Source: Lasiosphaeris hirsuta (lineage: Eukaryota; Ascomycota; Sordariomycetes; Sordariales; Lasiosphaeriaceae). Taken from it: a stretch of DNA of 64,000 nt. Of the stretch, positions 1-11,046 are shown one piece after another. Location of the stretch: assembly GCA_030549175.1 (NCBI GenBank), contig JAUKUA010000007.1:2418001-2482000 (forward strand), written 5' to 3'. Every line of letters begins with the position of its first letter. Positions within the stretch are counted from its first letter, which is position 1. The translations under genes were made by a program, and so were the position numbers. The notes below the pieces were generated by a model. That model ran no database searches. It saw only the letters and a list, made by a program, of their open reading frames with translations, and had not been told where the DNA came from.

Positions 1-67
1 CTGCATCGCTTTGAATAATATATACGCAGAAATTTGAAAATTCACAGCCCCTGATAGGTATCCCCAC

Positions 68-1058
68 TTACAACACCCCAACACAGAGATAGGTTTCAGC
101 CCACATGGACGCGCAGTCGTTGCCCACAGCGGGGTTCCACTTGACGATATTCGCCACGCTGACACCCTCAGCGGCGGCAATCACGGCGCAAAACTCGCCC
201 TTCTTGACGAAGTGAAACTTTTTGCAATTCGTCACCATCCCTATTTATTCCTCATTAGCACACATCTCGTTCTTTTTTTTTTTCCACAGGGAAAACTCAC
301 CACTCTGAATCGGACTCGGCGTCGTCACCCCATTCGCCGGCTTGGTCGTTGTCGGACCGGGCGTGTGCCCGATGATGGACACACACGCGTACGTGTCGGC
401 CCACAGCCCCGAACAGCTGGCCCCGACGCCCGTGTTCCACGCGATGACCTGCGCCGTGGTGATGCCGTTCTTGGACGCCACGACGTCGCACGTGTCGCCC
501 TTGGCCACCATGTAGAATGCGTCGCAGTTGCTCACCACGCCCGGCTGCAGCGGCGACGGCGTCGCGATGCCGTTTCCTACTGGGGTCGTGGTGGAGGGCT
601 TGGGGATTGTGGTGGTGCTGGTTTTGAGGGTCGTGGTGCTGGTGGGCTTGGCGGTCGTGGTGGGTTTGGTGCTGGTGGTGCTGGTTTTGCTGGTTGTGGT
701 GGTTGTTGATGGGCCGGCGCTGGGCTCGCCCACGGCTTCGATGCAGTAGGACTTGCCTTTGAGGTAGTTACCACATTGAGGTGTGACGGAGGGGTTCTGA
801 GGGCGTGTAAGTAAGAGGGTAGTGGCAGGGAGAAATAAGTTTACTAACCCAGCGCAGGAAGTCAGAGAGGGTGATGCCCCATGTATCGGGGAGCTCTTCG
901 CATGTCAAGCTACCATCGTCATTGTCCCACCAGTATGTGCAGTAGGATGTTGTCTTGGGGTCGTAGGGAAGCTTCGGCAACGCGCCTCTGCTGGCGAGAT
1001 GGCTCGACGCCGTGGCTACTCCGGCTGCGGCAGCGATGGCTAGGAGGGTGGGTTTCAT
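68..1058 (-). CDS. Secreted three-LysM effector-like protein
   Basis: Likely binds chitin or chito-oligosaccharides outside the cell. I join three exons, 1058-849, 796-301 and 240-68, giving 292 aa. The introns have GTTAGT and GTGAGT donors, and the reading phases match. The protein starts MKPTLLAIAAAAGVATAS, a clear signal peptide. LysM 1 runs over about residues 40-90 and is interrupted by the first intron. A Thr/Ser/Pro-rich linker of about 60 residues follows (runs of TTTTTSK and STTT, probably O-glycosylated). LysM 2 (CDAFYMVAKGDTC...) and LysM 3 (CKKFHFVKKGEFC...) make up the C-terminal half and share the pattern C-x(7-10)-GxxC...W-N. The second intron holds a 12-nt A run on the coding strand. 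There is no catalytic domain, as in fungal LysM effectors. A subgroup-C chitinase lies 5.4 kb away, a pairing known from other fungi. Whether it blunts immunity, shields hyphae or modulates the fungus's own chitinase cannot be told from sequence. Confidence 0.9.
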
Positions 1059-2236
1059 GATGGCTAGGATTTTCAGCAGGAGAGACTGAGAGATAAGGAT
1101 GGAATGTCTGTGAGGGATTACGGGTAGGTGTGTTTGTGAACGGTAGGAAATGCTTTTATGTCACTTCTCACGATGCCTTGGCTGCTCGCCAAGTCTACCT
1201 AACCTTACCCATCGACGTCAGGTCATATACTGCCTGCAGTCACCGCAATCCGCGAGGCACCAGGCACCGAGGATGAGTTTGAATCCTGCGGCCCAGCACT
1301 GGCAAGGCGGACCCAGTGAACCCAGCAACAATTAACCTCGGAACCTCGCTGTAATGGCAGTGTGTGATCCGCTTGGGCGAGCCTCGTTTATTCAAGGGGG
1401 GCAGTGGCTCGCCGAGCACACGGTTCAAGGCAAGCCGTGTGTAGGCGGACACGGCTCCAGCAACGGTGGGCTGTTGTGCATCCGCCTATTCACTGGCGAG
1501 GGGGCATGTGTAAATTACAAGAGGCATTGTAGTCGTAGGGCCAAAGTCGTCGTAGGATTATCCTCTCTCTTATCATCAGCCTATAGGGACGGGTGTTATA
1601 AAGTGGCCCCCTTTTTCTCGGCCGCCACCGTGCTGAGCCCCTCGACAGATGAACCCGGTATTGCGGCCGAGGGCCCCCCGAGGCCAAGCCGCCGTTTCCG
1701 AGTTCTGGGGTTCTCCTTCTGCAACCGTCTTCGAGAACATTACCACGCTGCCAAGACAGAAAAGACATGCGCCCCGAGCGAGATTGATGTAGTACCACTA
1801 GGTAGCGGGCGATCCTCCAGTCAAGAACGGAGCCCTACTCCATTTACTAGCCATCCGAGTGCCGGTAAGAAGCTAAGGCGGGAAGGATCGAGATTAAATC
1901 CCGCTCGTGCGTACTGCCCCATGCTGCTGTGCGACCTGGGCGCGTTGCGGCGTTGCAAGGCGCAGCGCATGGCAGACTCTAGCACCCTATTCGTTGATTG
2001 CCAGTAAACTGCATCGCCAACAGCTCGGTAGTCGCTAATTACCAGAATCCTGATGCCTTGGTCCGAATGCCCCTGGCCTGGTGGCAAGGTCCTTCTATGC
2101 AGATTGGCCTCGCATTATCCAATTCGGCAGCAGCGTTACTGCCTGCCCATCTAGACCTAGTGCTCACTGCTCCATCATGTGCCAAACAAAATTATCGTAA
2201 TGACAATACGAACTGCGCTGGACGGCACATGGCGAT
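1059..2236. other. Intergenic: LysM gene upstream region
   Basis: This 1.2 kb lies between the LysM start codon and the 3' end of the next gene. A TATAAAG sequence on the + strand at 1597-1603 follows a T/C-rich stretch, but no supported + strand gene begins after it. An ATG-initiated open frame of 217 codons (1354-2007) has no recognisable domain and is treated as chance. No tRNA or repeat was seen. Confidence 0.5.
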
Positions 2237-3772
2237 CTAGAATGGCGCCGTGCGCCTGTGAATAGCAAGAAAAATGTCCAGCTCGGCCGAGTTCGCCTGC
2301 ATCCCATCGTAGATTCCCCCAGTGTCGCCGCCGTGAAGGTATATGCCCGTGTCAAGTAGCTTCTCCGGCGCGCAATCCTCGCTAGGCTCCTTGTCGTACC
2401 AGAGCGTATCCTCTCTCCACCTAGCGTTTCCATCCTGCTCGTCCAGGTCGATTCCAAGCTCCGCGGCGCGGCGCTCCAAGTCCTCGAGGAAATAAGTGTT
2501 ACCTACCTGCTGCGCCGCTAACTTCAACAGATGGTCAGGCCGGACGTTGAGAGTCCTCCAGACGTCCGGATAGTTGATAGCGATGCAGGTGCGCGCAACC
2601 TGGTGTATCATCTCGGGCCGCTTCTCGGCCAGTTCCTTGAGCGAATCCCGCTTTGGCGAGTGTGGGTACCATATCAAGTATGGCAGCTCTTCATCGGGGG
2701 CCTTCAGGACGCTGGTGAGGTCGTTACACATAACGAAGCGGGCGTTGATGGCGGTCCGGATGCCTCGCGCATCTGGCCCCTCGAGGGCAAGTGGCCGGGT
2801 GCTGTACCACTTGGCGAACGTGGTGGAGTGATAGATGCCACGGATGATGCAGTGATACTCTGCCCTGATCATCTGCGGCCGCCGCAGGCGCACGTATCTG
2901 TCAATGTTCCCCGTGTAGGCAGCCATGAGGATGAGAAGATCTTTGTTGAGCGTGGGCAGGTCAGGGGGCAATGGCGAGTAGAGCAGAGCAATCTCATCGT
3001 CTGTCAAAACCACTTCTCGTTCAGGGCTGGTGCGGTCATCGATGCTCCAGTCCTCGGTGATGTTGGCATATCGTTTGTGTTTGTTTCTGAAGCTGCCGGG
3101 GTCGTACAACCCAGCATGATGCTGCTGCTTATACTCCAGCGTGGCCCGAACCATGGTGTCACCGTTCAAATACGCCCCGGGCTTCGCACCGGTGGGATCA
3201 ACAGTGCGGGCCCAGTCGTTCATAACGGCATACTTGGTGGGCTGGTTCATGATGGCCTCGAATATTGGCTTGCTCTCCGCCGGGCCCTCGCGGGCCTCTT
3301 CGGCGATGGACACGTCAGGAAGCAGGTCCAACTCGGCATAGAGGGCAGAGTATCCCGCAGCAGCGCAAGCCCGACCAACTTGGTACCGCATGTCAGGGTA
3401 GCGGGAAGCTAGCTCGCGGTATGTGGCCTCAGTTGCTATCTTGGGGTGCCAGATGCAGTACGGGTATGTGTCAGGCTCGCCCAACGCCGGTACTGTGTTG
3501 CTCATGATGATGCGAGCGTTGCAAGCGCGAGCAAACTCTGGGTGAGTCTGGGTCGTCTCTCTGGACAGCGCAGCCACGGCGTCCGACTGGGCGAAGGCAG
3601 CATGGTAGCGGATACCACGAATGGTACAGAGGCGGGCGATTTCGTTGCCCAGGTTCTTGGGCAGTGCCTTGCCTTTGATCGCGGCCGAGCACTCTTTGGC
3701 ATCGTATGCCTTCTTAGTGAGTCGCGCCACGATATCGATCGACGACGGCGATGAAAATGTGGCCGATACCAT
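2237..3772 (-). CDS. Uncharacterised protein with two diverged copies of one module
   Basis: I do not recognise this 511 aa protein. It is a single open exon. The first ATG in frame is at 3772, in good context (ACC ATG G); open frame further upstream has only non-ATG codons. There is no signal peptide or membrane segment. The protein contains an internal duplication: residues about 85-165 and about 355-430 align with a shared order of features, (R/T)A-NAR-(I/F)(I/V)M-(S/C)N, then Y-IW-P, then LA-(S/E)(R/K)-PxM-(Y/H)QV-R-C. Each copy is preceded by a helical stretch containing an IRGI(R/Y)(Y/H) motif. The pattern suggests helical-repeat architecture, perhaps distantly ankyrin-like, but no canonical repeat is visible. 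It sits between the LysM gene and a secreted unknown, on the same strand as both. Function unknown. Confidence 0.75.
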   Translation of the reverse strand: MVSATFSSPSSIDIVARLTKKAYDAKECSAAIKGKALPKNLGNEIARLCTIRGIRYHAAFAQSDAVAALSRETTQTHPEFARACNARIIMSNTVPALGEPDTYPYCIWHPKIATEATYRELASRYPDMRYQVGRACAAAGYSALYAELDLLPDVSIAEEAREGPAESKPIFEAIMNQPTKYAVMNDWARTVDPTGAKPGAYLNGDTMVRATLEYKQQHHAGLYDPGSFRNKHKRYANITEDWSIDDRTSPEREVVLTDDEIALLYSPLPPDLPTLNKDLLILMAAYTGNIDRYVRLRRPQMIRAEYHCIIRGIYHSTTFAKWYSTRPLALEGPDARGIRTAINARFVMCNDLTSVLKAPDEELPYLIWYPHSPKRDSLKELAEKRPEMIHQVARTCIAINYPDVWRTLNVRPDHLLKLAAQQVGNTYFLEDLERRAAELGIDLDEQDGNARWREDTLWYDKEPSEDCAPEKLLDTGIYLHGGDTGGIYDGMQANSAELDIFLAIHRRTAPF

Positions 3773-4524
3773 GGTTGCCTGGAGGTGCGAGAATGCAAGG
3801 TGCAGGATGCGAGTGCCGAGGCAAAGCGAGGCGATATTAGAGCGTTGCAAAGACCGAGACGAAAATCGAGCCTGCCCGCACCTTGGAGTGTAATTTGCAA
3901 ATGCACCTTGATCTCGTCAGCAGAGCCGCTAAGGGTGTGCGAGGAAGGTAGCAATGGGACACCCAAAGATATCCAAAGCATCTATCCTGTCAAAGAAAGC
4001 GGTAAACGTTAGCGCAAGAGGGAATCAGGATGGGTGGGGATTGGGACTGCGATCCATGGAGGCGGATGCAATGGAGGTCAACAACTTAAAGTGGCTTCAA
4101 AATCTTTGGTGTTTGATATTGGGTCACAGTAAACGATTGACTGCTGCCTCTGACACAGCCCCCGGCTGCCATTGCAAATTGCAGCACTAACAGAGCTTGG
4201 ACGGACCATTGGATTGAATTACACAGCCACCTTCCGATCCGGGTAAAGAGCTCTAGCTGCACTCAACACCGCGACTGGGATCTTTCCACGAAGACGGCAT
4301 GTTTGGGCCAGTGCTCACTCGGTAAATTTCAGGCAGTTCGCTCAAGCAGGTACCTTGGAGAGGTAGATTCTCCCTGCTTATTTCCCGTCGTTATTCAACG
4401 ACTCGGGCAAGTGCGATCCAGCAGTGCTTCAACATCGGGTGCGGAAACTTGGAAGCTGAAGGGCAGAGATACAATTGTCCAACTCTATGAAATCTCTATA
4501 ATCCATAATAATATCTGCGTACAT
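3773..4524. other. Intergenic spacer between two co-oriented unknown genes
   Basis: About 750 bp that must hold the promoter of the 511 aa gene and the terminator of the secreted-protein gene, both on the minus strand. I see no repeat, RNA gene or open frame worth keeping. Confidence 0.5.
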
Positions 4525-5531
4525 CTATACCACGATCAAAGTCCCAGACGAGAGGCTGCTGATGAAACCCTCTGTGGCCAAGGTGGTGCCTTCGTGAAGA
4601 TTCTCAATATCAAATAATGCTTCCAGCGATTCCTCGTCGCGCTTCCCCTTGTTGCATTTCTTCACACCGCTCTGAAGCTTGCCCTTCTGCAGCCGCCAGG
4701 CTTTTAGAACGTCCTCGTGGTCTTGAGACGTGCCTGATGGTGGCCCAGTCGCCGCGTTCTTGCCATAACTGTTGACGAAGATCCTGAGCTGCTGAAGAGA
4801 AAAGGTTTTCTTGGGCGACTGCTTGAACGTCTCCTCTACGTCGAGTATGTCGTACTTTTGCCCCTTTACGTCAACAGTCTTGGTCACCGGTACTGCTTTG
4901 TCGAACTTTTTCTTGAGGTCGTCTTTAATGTGGCTCTGCTGGTCGCTGTTGCGCAGCTCTATGACAACATTCAGAGCCTTTTCCATGGCCTCAAAGTTCC
5001 TAAGCAACTTCTTGGAGCCTCCAGTCTTCCCGTCAAGCTCGGCCCGGGCTACGTCGGTGTGTGTTAGCGCGTCAGCTTGCATCTCCATGATGGATGTACG
5101 GTGGAGTACTAACCGGCCATCGCTCTGTTGACAACTTCTTCGATGAAGCCGGGGAAATCCCTGCTTTCCCCAATGACTCTCCGGGTCTGGAAGAAGCGCG
5201 TCTGGGCCTTGTCGGCATTGATCTTTTTGGCCATGTCATCGGTGTCAAAGTGCTCGACGTCGTCGGACAGGTTGACTGCCCCTTCGCCGTTGACCCTCTC
5301 GATGAACTCGTTGAAGGTGCAACCGCCAAGTTTCGATGTTCCTGTCTGACATCCCTTGACCAGAACACCGTTCCTCGTGTAGTCGGACATGATGAACTGT
5401 TGGTCCTTGCCATAGGTAGAAACACAGATGCGGTAGGCGTGCCAGAGGATGATTCTCTCATATGCGCCCGCCAAGCCCGTTGCGGAAGCGAGGGAGGCAA
5501 GCGCAAGGACGATAAAGGTTTGGAGCAACAT
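4525..5531 (-). CDS. Secreted protein of unknown function beside the chitinase
   Basis: Two exons, 5531-5114 and 5048-4525, give 313 aa. The intron has a GTTAGT donor, a GCTAAC branch and a GTAG acceptor, and the phases fit (G plus CC makes Ala). The true start is ATG at 5531; open frame upstream begins only with TTG. Residues 1-18 (MLLQTFIVLALASLASATG) form a signal peptide. The mature protein has few cysteines (about four), an acidic middle (NLSDDVEHFDTDDM) and a Lys-rich C-terminal half that looks helical. It has no membrane segment or anchor. I do not recognise a family. It is transcribed divergently from the chitinase across a 965 bp shared upstream region, so co-expression with the chitinase is a reasonable inference. 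Confidence 0.78.
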
Positions 5532-6496
5532 ATCGGGCGCTGGGTAGAGAGGAAAGGGGCTCCTCGCAACGTTGAGGTTGACCAAGGCCCAAGGCGTGCA
5601 GGTGGCTTGTAGATATCCTAGCCCACCGCAATTTCAGTTGCGTGTCGCAAAGAGGGACCCAAAAGTCAGAAGAAGAAATCCGTGGTCATGGATTGCTGCC
5701 ATCACATCGTCAAATCCTACAGCCAGGGGCGGGTGCGAGACTGATATTATTCTGCCTTATCCCGCCCTGGGAGAGATTCGAGTCGCGAAGCGATCGATGG
5801 GTGCACAAGGGTTTGCAGGGGTACTATACAATCCGTCGAGATTACCCCTTTGATTTAGCCCCTTGCATTTTGGCATGTATTGGTGCAGCAGGCAAGAGAT
5901 AGCTAGTGGTGCCTGCCAGTTATTGTCCCACGACTTCGCCGCAATCCTTCGCGCCAACGCCTCGGTCCTTTCGCCAGGCACCTTCCAACTCCCATGGCAC
6001 ATTTTACCGCAGCGACGAATCGAAATCAATTCCTGGCACAGCACACCCGCCGCACACCCGAAAAATCAACAAAGCTTCTCCCGTGAGAATTCGGGAGATT
6101 AGGGTGACATGCCAATATCGAATGTTACGTTCGGGACAACTTCTTGGCAGCTATGGACGGCCGATACAACCGAGCGGTGCTCTGCCCGTGCCACTGCCCC
6201 TCAGATCCATATGGCGGCTCCGCAGGAGTGCGAGGAGAGGTGGGTCAGAAATCAGGCTGGGTCGTCCGGTATCCTAAGAGCTCAGCAGCTCGAGTAAAAC
6301 CGCGTACTAGTAGTACATAACCCTCAACCGCAACGGCCTAAGTCCATGTTGTGAATCTTCTCATGGCAATGTGGCAGTAGGCGTCCCCTGAAAACATCTC
6401 GGGTGCTCTCGTCTTTTGGTCTTCGTCTTTCTATCCTTCACCTGTCTACTCTCTTTCTTCCCTATTATTTGAGTATTGACTCCCTCTATCCGGACA
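5532..6496. promoter_or_regulatory. Shared divergent upstream region (secreted unknown / chitinase)
   Basis: This 965 bp separates two divergently transcribed genes, so both promoters must lie here. The last 100 bp before the chitinase ATG is pyrimidine-rich (CTTTCTTCC and similar), as is common before fungal start codons. No gene is seen inside it. Confidence 0.5.
6304..6316. promoter_or_regulatory. Short perfect inverted repeat upstream of the chitinase
   Basis: GTACTA, one central G, then TAGTAC: a perfect dyad with 6-nt arms about 180 bp before the chitinase ATG. Its size suits a dimeric regulator site, but short dyads also occur by chance and I know no factor for it. Confidence 0.2.
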
Positions 6497-9400
6497 ATGG
6501 CGCCGCTAGCCTTCTGGGTTGGTGCCGTTGCCCTCACGCTTGCACCACACCATGCCTATGCCCAGTATTGGTCACAGTATGAGCGGTGTCCACAGTCATG
6601 CGCCGTCTTGGGAGAGGACCCAGCCAAATGGACCCATTATCACGACACCGATGTCCTCGCTACCTGTGACGAGACGCTGCTCTTTGACGTTGGCCTCAAT
6701 GTTGCCCTCCAAGACAACTTCTTTATCCGCGCCTGCAGTACCACAGGGAAGGGAGCCCGCGTCAAAGTGCGCTCAGTACGCTCAGTGACCCGCCAGGAAG
6801 TCACCGCACCCCATCTTGCAAACTCAACCGGGCCGTTGACCTGCGGCAGCCTAGCCACCAAGGCCAAGGCCGATCTAGCTGCGGGTTGGACTGGCTCCGC
6901 CGATGGAAAGAGGGCACGCCTCACAAACGGCGCCCACGAGTTATCCCGATATCTCAAGGACGCGGCCGACTGCGGCACCATCAGCCTGCTTGCCTACGCC
7001 GAGGGTGCCGTGGTTGGCGTCTATGTCGGAGGAGACTTCCAGAGAACCAGCGCAGCCAGCCTGGTCGGCAAGTTTCTCAATCGAGTTCCCACGGGCTCTG
7101 CACAGTCGTTCCTCCAGGCTTGCAACCCACATGATTTTACGTCTCAGAACTTTGGCGTTTTTGCCGACGCCAGGGGCAACATCTCGGCCGTTCAATCGGC
7201 ACTCAGGACCTGGTCTGAGTCCAAGTGCCTTGACGTGACCGAGTTCGACAGTACAAAGACCTTGGCTGGCGAAGAGGTTGGCGTCTTTGCCTCTACAGTC
7301 CACAAGTCGTTTGCCGGTAGTGCTAATTCGACCAACGGCACATTCACGCTCGAAAGACGTGCTGATTGTCGAGCGGTTGAAGTGGTCAGCGGTGATAGTT
7401 GTGCTGCTCTCGCTACTCGCTGCGGCATATCAGGCGATGACTTCATGAAATTCAACACCAAGAAGGACCTTTGCTCTTCCTTGATGCCCAAGCAGTTTGT
7501 GTGCTGCAATAAGGGGTAGGCTACCACTCCTCTTTTTCAACCCATCCCAACCCAACTAACCCCTTTTTTCAGTGATACCCCTGACCCAAAGCCCAAGAAG
7601 CAAGGAGACGGATCATGCTTCCCGCACGAGGTGGGCAAAGGGGAGAGCTGCTGGTCCATCGCCGAACAGTTCTACTTGAAGTCGGATGACATTGAAAAGC
7701 TCAACAAGAAGACCTGGGGCTGGTCCGGCTGCTCGGCTCTGCTACCGCAGCAGATGATCTGTCTCAGCGAAGGTACCCCGCCCATGCCTCTTCCTATATC
7801 AAATGCTGTCTGTGGCCCCCAAAAGCCATGCACCAAAGAGCCCTGCCCTACCAAGCCTCCGAGCGACAAGTCGCTTGCGGACATGAATCCCTGCCCTCTC
7901 AAGGCCTGCTGCAACATCTGGGGCCAATGTGGCACAACCGACGACTTCTGCACCGTCAGCCCTTCGGACACCGGTGCACCCGGTTCGACCAAGAACGGCA
8001 CATGGAGCTGCGTATCCAACTGTGGCACCAAGATTGTCAACAATGCAAAGGGTCCTGACAAGTACTTCCGCATCGGCTACTTCGAGGCCTGGAACTTCAA
8101 GCGTGACTGCCTCAACATGCACGTCACCCAAACCCCCTCTGGATTTACCCACATCCACTTTGCCTTCGCCACAATCACGCCCGACTTCAAGGTCTCGATC
8201 AAGGGCATCGAGGACCAGTTCGATAAGCTCAAGGGAATGAAGGATGTCAAGAAGATCCTCTCGTTCGGTGGATGGTCCTTCTCCACTGACCAAGACACCT
8301 TCCCCATCTTCCGTGATGCCGTTACTGACGCCAATCGCCTCGCCTTTGCGAACAATGCCGTCGAGTTCCTCAAGACACATAATCTTGACGGGCTGGATTT
8401 TGACTGGGAGTGTACGTTACCCCCCCCCTTTTCCCCTGCTTCAACCATGAGCATCCTCGCTAAATACCCCAAACAGACCCCGGCGCTCCTGATATCCCTG
8501 GAGTGCCCGCTGGCAGTGACTCGGAAGCACCAAATTACCTCAAGTTCCTCCAAATGGTCCGCAGCCGCCTCCCATCGGGTAAATCCCTCTCCATTGCGCT
8601 CCCGGCCTCCTTCTGGTATCTCAAGGCCTTCCCAATCGAGGACATGAACAAAGTCGTCGATTACTTCATCTACATGACCTACGATTTGCACGGCCAGTGG
8701 GATTACAACAACAGCTGGGCATCACCCGGGTGTAAGTCGGGCAACTGTCTCCGGTCACACATCAATATGACAGAGACGATGAACGCCCTGTCCATGGTCA
8801 CTAAGGCCGGTGCTGAGACGCGGAAGTTGATTGTGGGAGTCACGAGCTATGGACGGTCGTTTCGCATGGCCAAGGCGGACTGCGATGGGCCTAACTGTTT
8901 CTTCACCGGGTCGGCGAATGTGTCGGAGGCAGAGCCCGGCGAGTGTACCGGCACGAGCGGATATATCGCCGATGCTGAGATCCGACGGATCAATAACTTT
9001 TACGCGGGCGACTCCCGCGACGGTTTCAAGAGCTGGTACGACAAGGGGTCAGAATCCGACATCATGGTCTGGCCTAGTAGCAAAGGCAATAACTGGGTGT
9101 CATATATGGGACCAGACGAAAAGAAGAAGCGGATTGACAAGTATAAGGGATTAAATATGGGCGGTACGACAGACTGGGCCATCGACCTGGGCGCGTTCTA
9201 CGAGGCGGAGAAGGGCGGCGCGCATGACAACGACGACGGGGACGTCGGGGCTTTCTCAGCTGTGTGCGATAAGGACTACAAGGACCTAGACTCGATCGAG
9301 CGCGACGCCGAAACAATCCCCGTTAACTGCCGCAGCCTGTACACCATCGAGGTACTAAGTTTGATGCTCGACCAACTAGTCGACAAGTACCACGAGGTTA

Positions 9401-10404
9401 TCAAGAACTACGACGGCAAGTTCGGGTACTACGCCGACTGGGTCCGCGAAATGATCGACCCGGCGTTGCAGGATTTCATGTCGTGGCCCAAGGACGGCCC
9501 GGGCAACAAGTACTTCTCCTGTGTTTTCAAGGATGACACCAACACAGAAAAGTACAGAGGAAAATGTCCGCCGCCGAAGGATCTGAGGCCCCAGTTCCGC
9601 GACGAGGGTTACCACCTCGACTACCATCTTGACGACGAGAAGGGTTTCTACGACCAACTCGAAAAGGATAAGGGCATCCCCAAGGACTGGGTCAAGTTCG
9701 GTGACTACGATACGGGCATGAAGTGCACAGGCCCTAAAGGACCGCCCGGGAAGACGGACCCGTGTATCCCTGCGCGCCAGATGCACAAGAACTACCCGCT
9801 CAAGGCCGACAAAGTTGAAGTGGTCGACCCGAAGAAGATCTTTGACGAGGCGCTGCCCAACCTCGACACGCTGAAGGACAACATCGCCATGGCGTACTTG
9901 GGTGTTGGCATTGGCAATTGGGAAGTAGATGGGGACGGCGTAGCAGGGGCCATCACCTTGCCCGTGTTTATGATGGAGCAGGCTATCTCGACGATGGAGC
10001 AAGTCAAGGAGATTGGCGGGAAGATGGAGGAGAAGGAGAAGCGGGACCGAATCATGCTCATCATCTCCATCATCTTCATGGTGATACCCTTTGTCGGCGA
10101 GATCGGGTTCGCGTTAGCGGGTGCCACGGCAGCCGCAAGAATCGCATTTATGATCGGCGAGGCTGCTAACGCGGCAATGACAATCGCCGACATTGTTGAG
10201 GACCCCGAAAGCGCGCCGTTTGCCATCATGGGCATGCTCCTAGGGATTGGTACGCCGAAGGGCCTCAAGGGATCCAAGGCCTTCAACGATGCCTCGTTGG
10301 CGAGAAAAGTCATGGACGAGAGTGGCGATATGGCGAAGATGGGCGATATCATCAAGAACGGCAATGGAAAGGTGCAGGGCATTCTCAAGGCCTGTTTCAG
10401 GTAG
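6497..10404 (+). CDS. Subgroup-C (killer-toxin-like) GH18 chitinase with LysM and hevein-like domains
   Basis: Secreted endochitinase of the large fungal subgroup C. Exons 6497-7515, 7573-8411 and 8477-10404 join in phase to 1261 aa. The ATG at 6497 is chosen; the frame upstream starts only with TTG. Order of parts: signal peptide (about residues 1-22, ending AYAQ); N-terminal region of about 260 residues; LysM 1 (about 290-338); LysM 2 (about 350-400); cysteine-rich hevein-like chitin-binding domain (about 410-480, CCNIWGQCGTTDDFC); GH18 domain (about 503-855). The catalytic signature DGLDFDWE ends at about residue 619, right at the second intron, with the proton-donor Glu present; YMTYDLHGQWDY follows. 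A C-terminal extension of about 400 residues contains hydrophobic segments near 1095-1165 (MLIISIIFMVIPFVGEIGF and neighbours). All key residues are present, so it should be active. In relatives such enzymes are linked to mycoparasitism or self and non-self wall contact. Confidence 0.95.
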
Positions 10405-11046
10405 CTTGAGAAGGCGTCGTCAGCACGGCGGGTTTCCTATGTATTATGTTCGCATATGTATAGTTATTTACTGCGAAGTTTGGGAAATACGGAATATGCA
10501 AAGAGCCATCGACCGGCCCTTACCAGTCAGCAGCCTTTTCGCATGTAGGAAAGCGCTTCTTGGTATATCAAATATGCGTTCCGAAACACCAGACACGGAG
10601 TTTTTGATGCGGACGGGTGCCCTTACCGAACGAAATATACCCCCCCAACACCGTGCACGCTGTGGCTGCATCGGCATACCGTCATGTGACCGCATTGTTT
10701 GCTCTTGTCTCGGCCTGGATGTTGTGCTTCCAATTTCAAGAGCTTGATGAATATCTCCACCGTAACCAAATCTGCCTCTTCCGAAATTATGTCTAGTAAT
10801 AATAATGTTGGAACTGTGCGACCACACACAGATGAATGTCATCTTTCTCCCCTCGCTTAACCCCAGAGGTCCACAAACGGCCAACTCGGCCGTGAAAAGA
10901 AGTAAATGGTGGCGAAGTAAATATATCCAGATGGGGTGCCGAGCAATGTTATCCAGAAACGAAGCAAAGCGCATCACGACCAAATATCCAAACCCCTTTC
11001 CCTCCGAGTGAACCCCCCCCCCCTCCCCGCCCCATCCACCACCACC
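10405..11046. other. Convergent 3' spacer (chitinase / HMG-box gene)
   Basis: About 640 bp between two convergent 3' ends. I see only low-complexity C runs near 11012-11060 and nothing gene-like. Confidence 0.5.

Noticed and set aside
1354..2007. ATG-initiated 217-codon frame on the + strand
   Set aside because: No signal peptide, domain or protein-like composition, and comparable chance frames exist throughout this GC-rich DNA.
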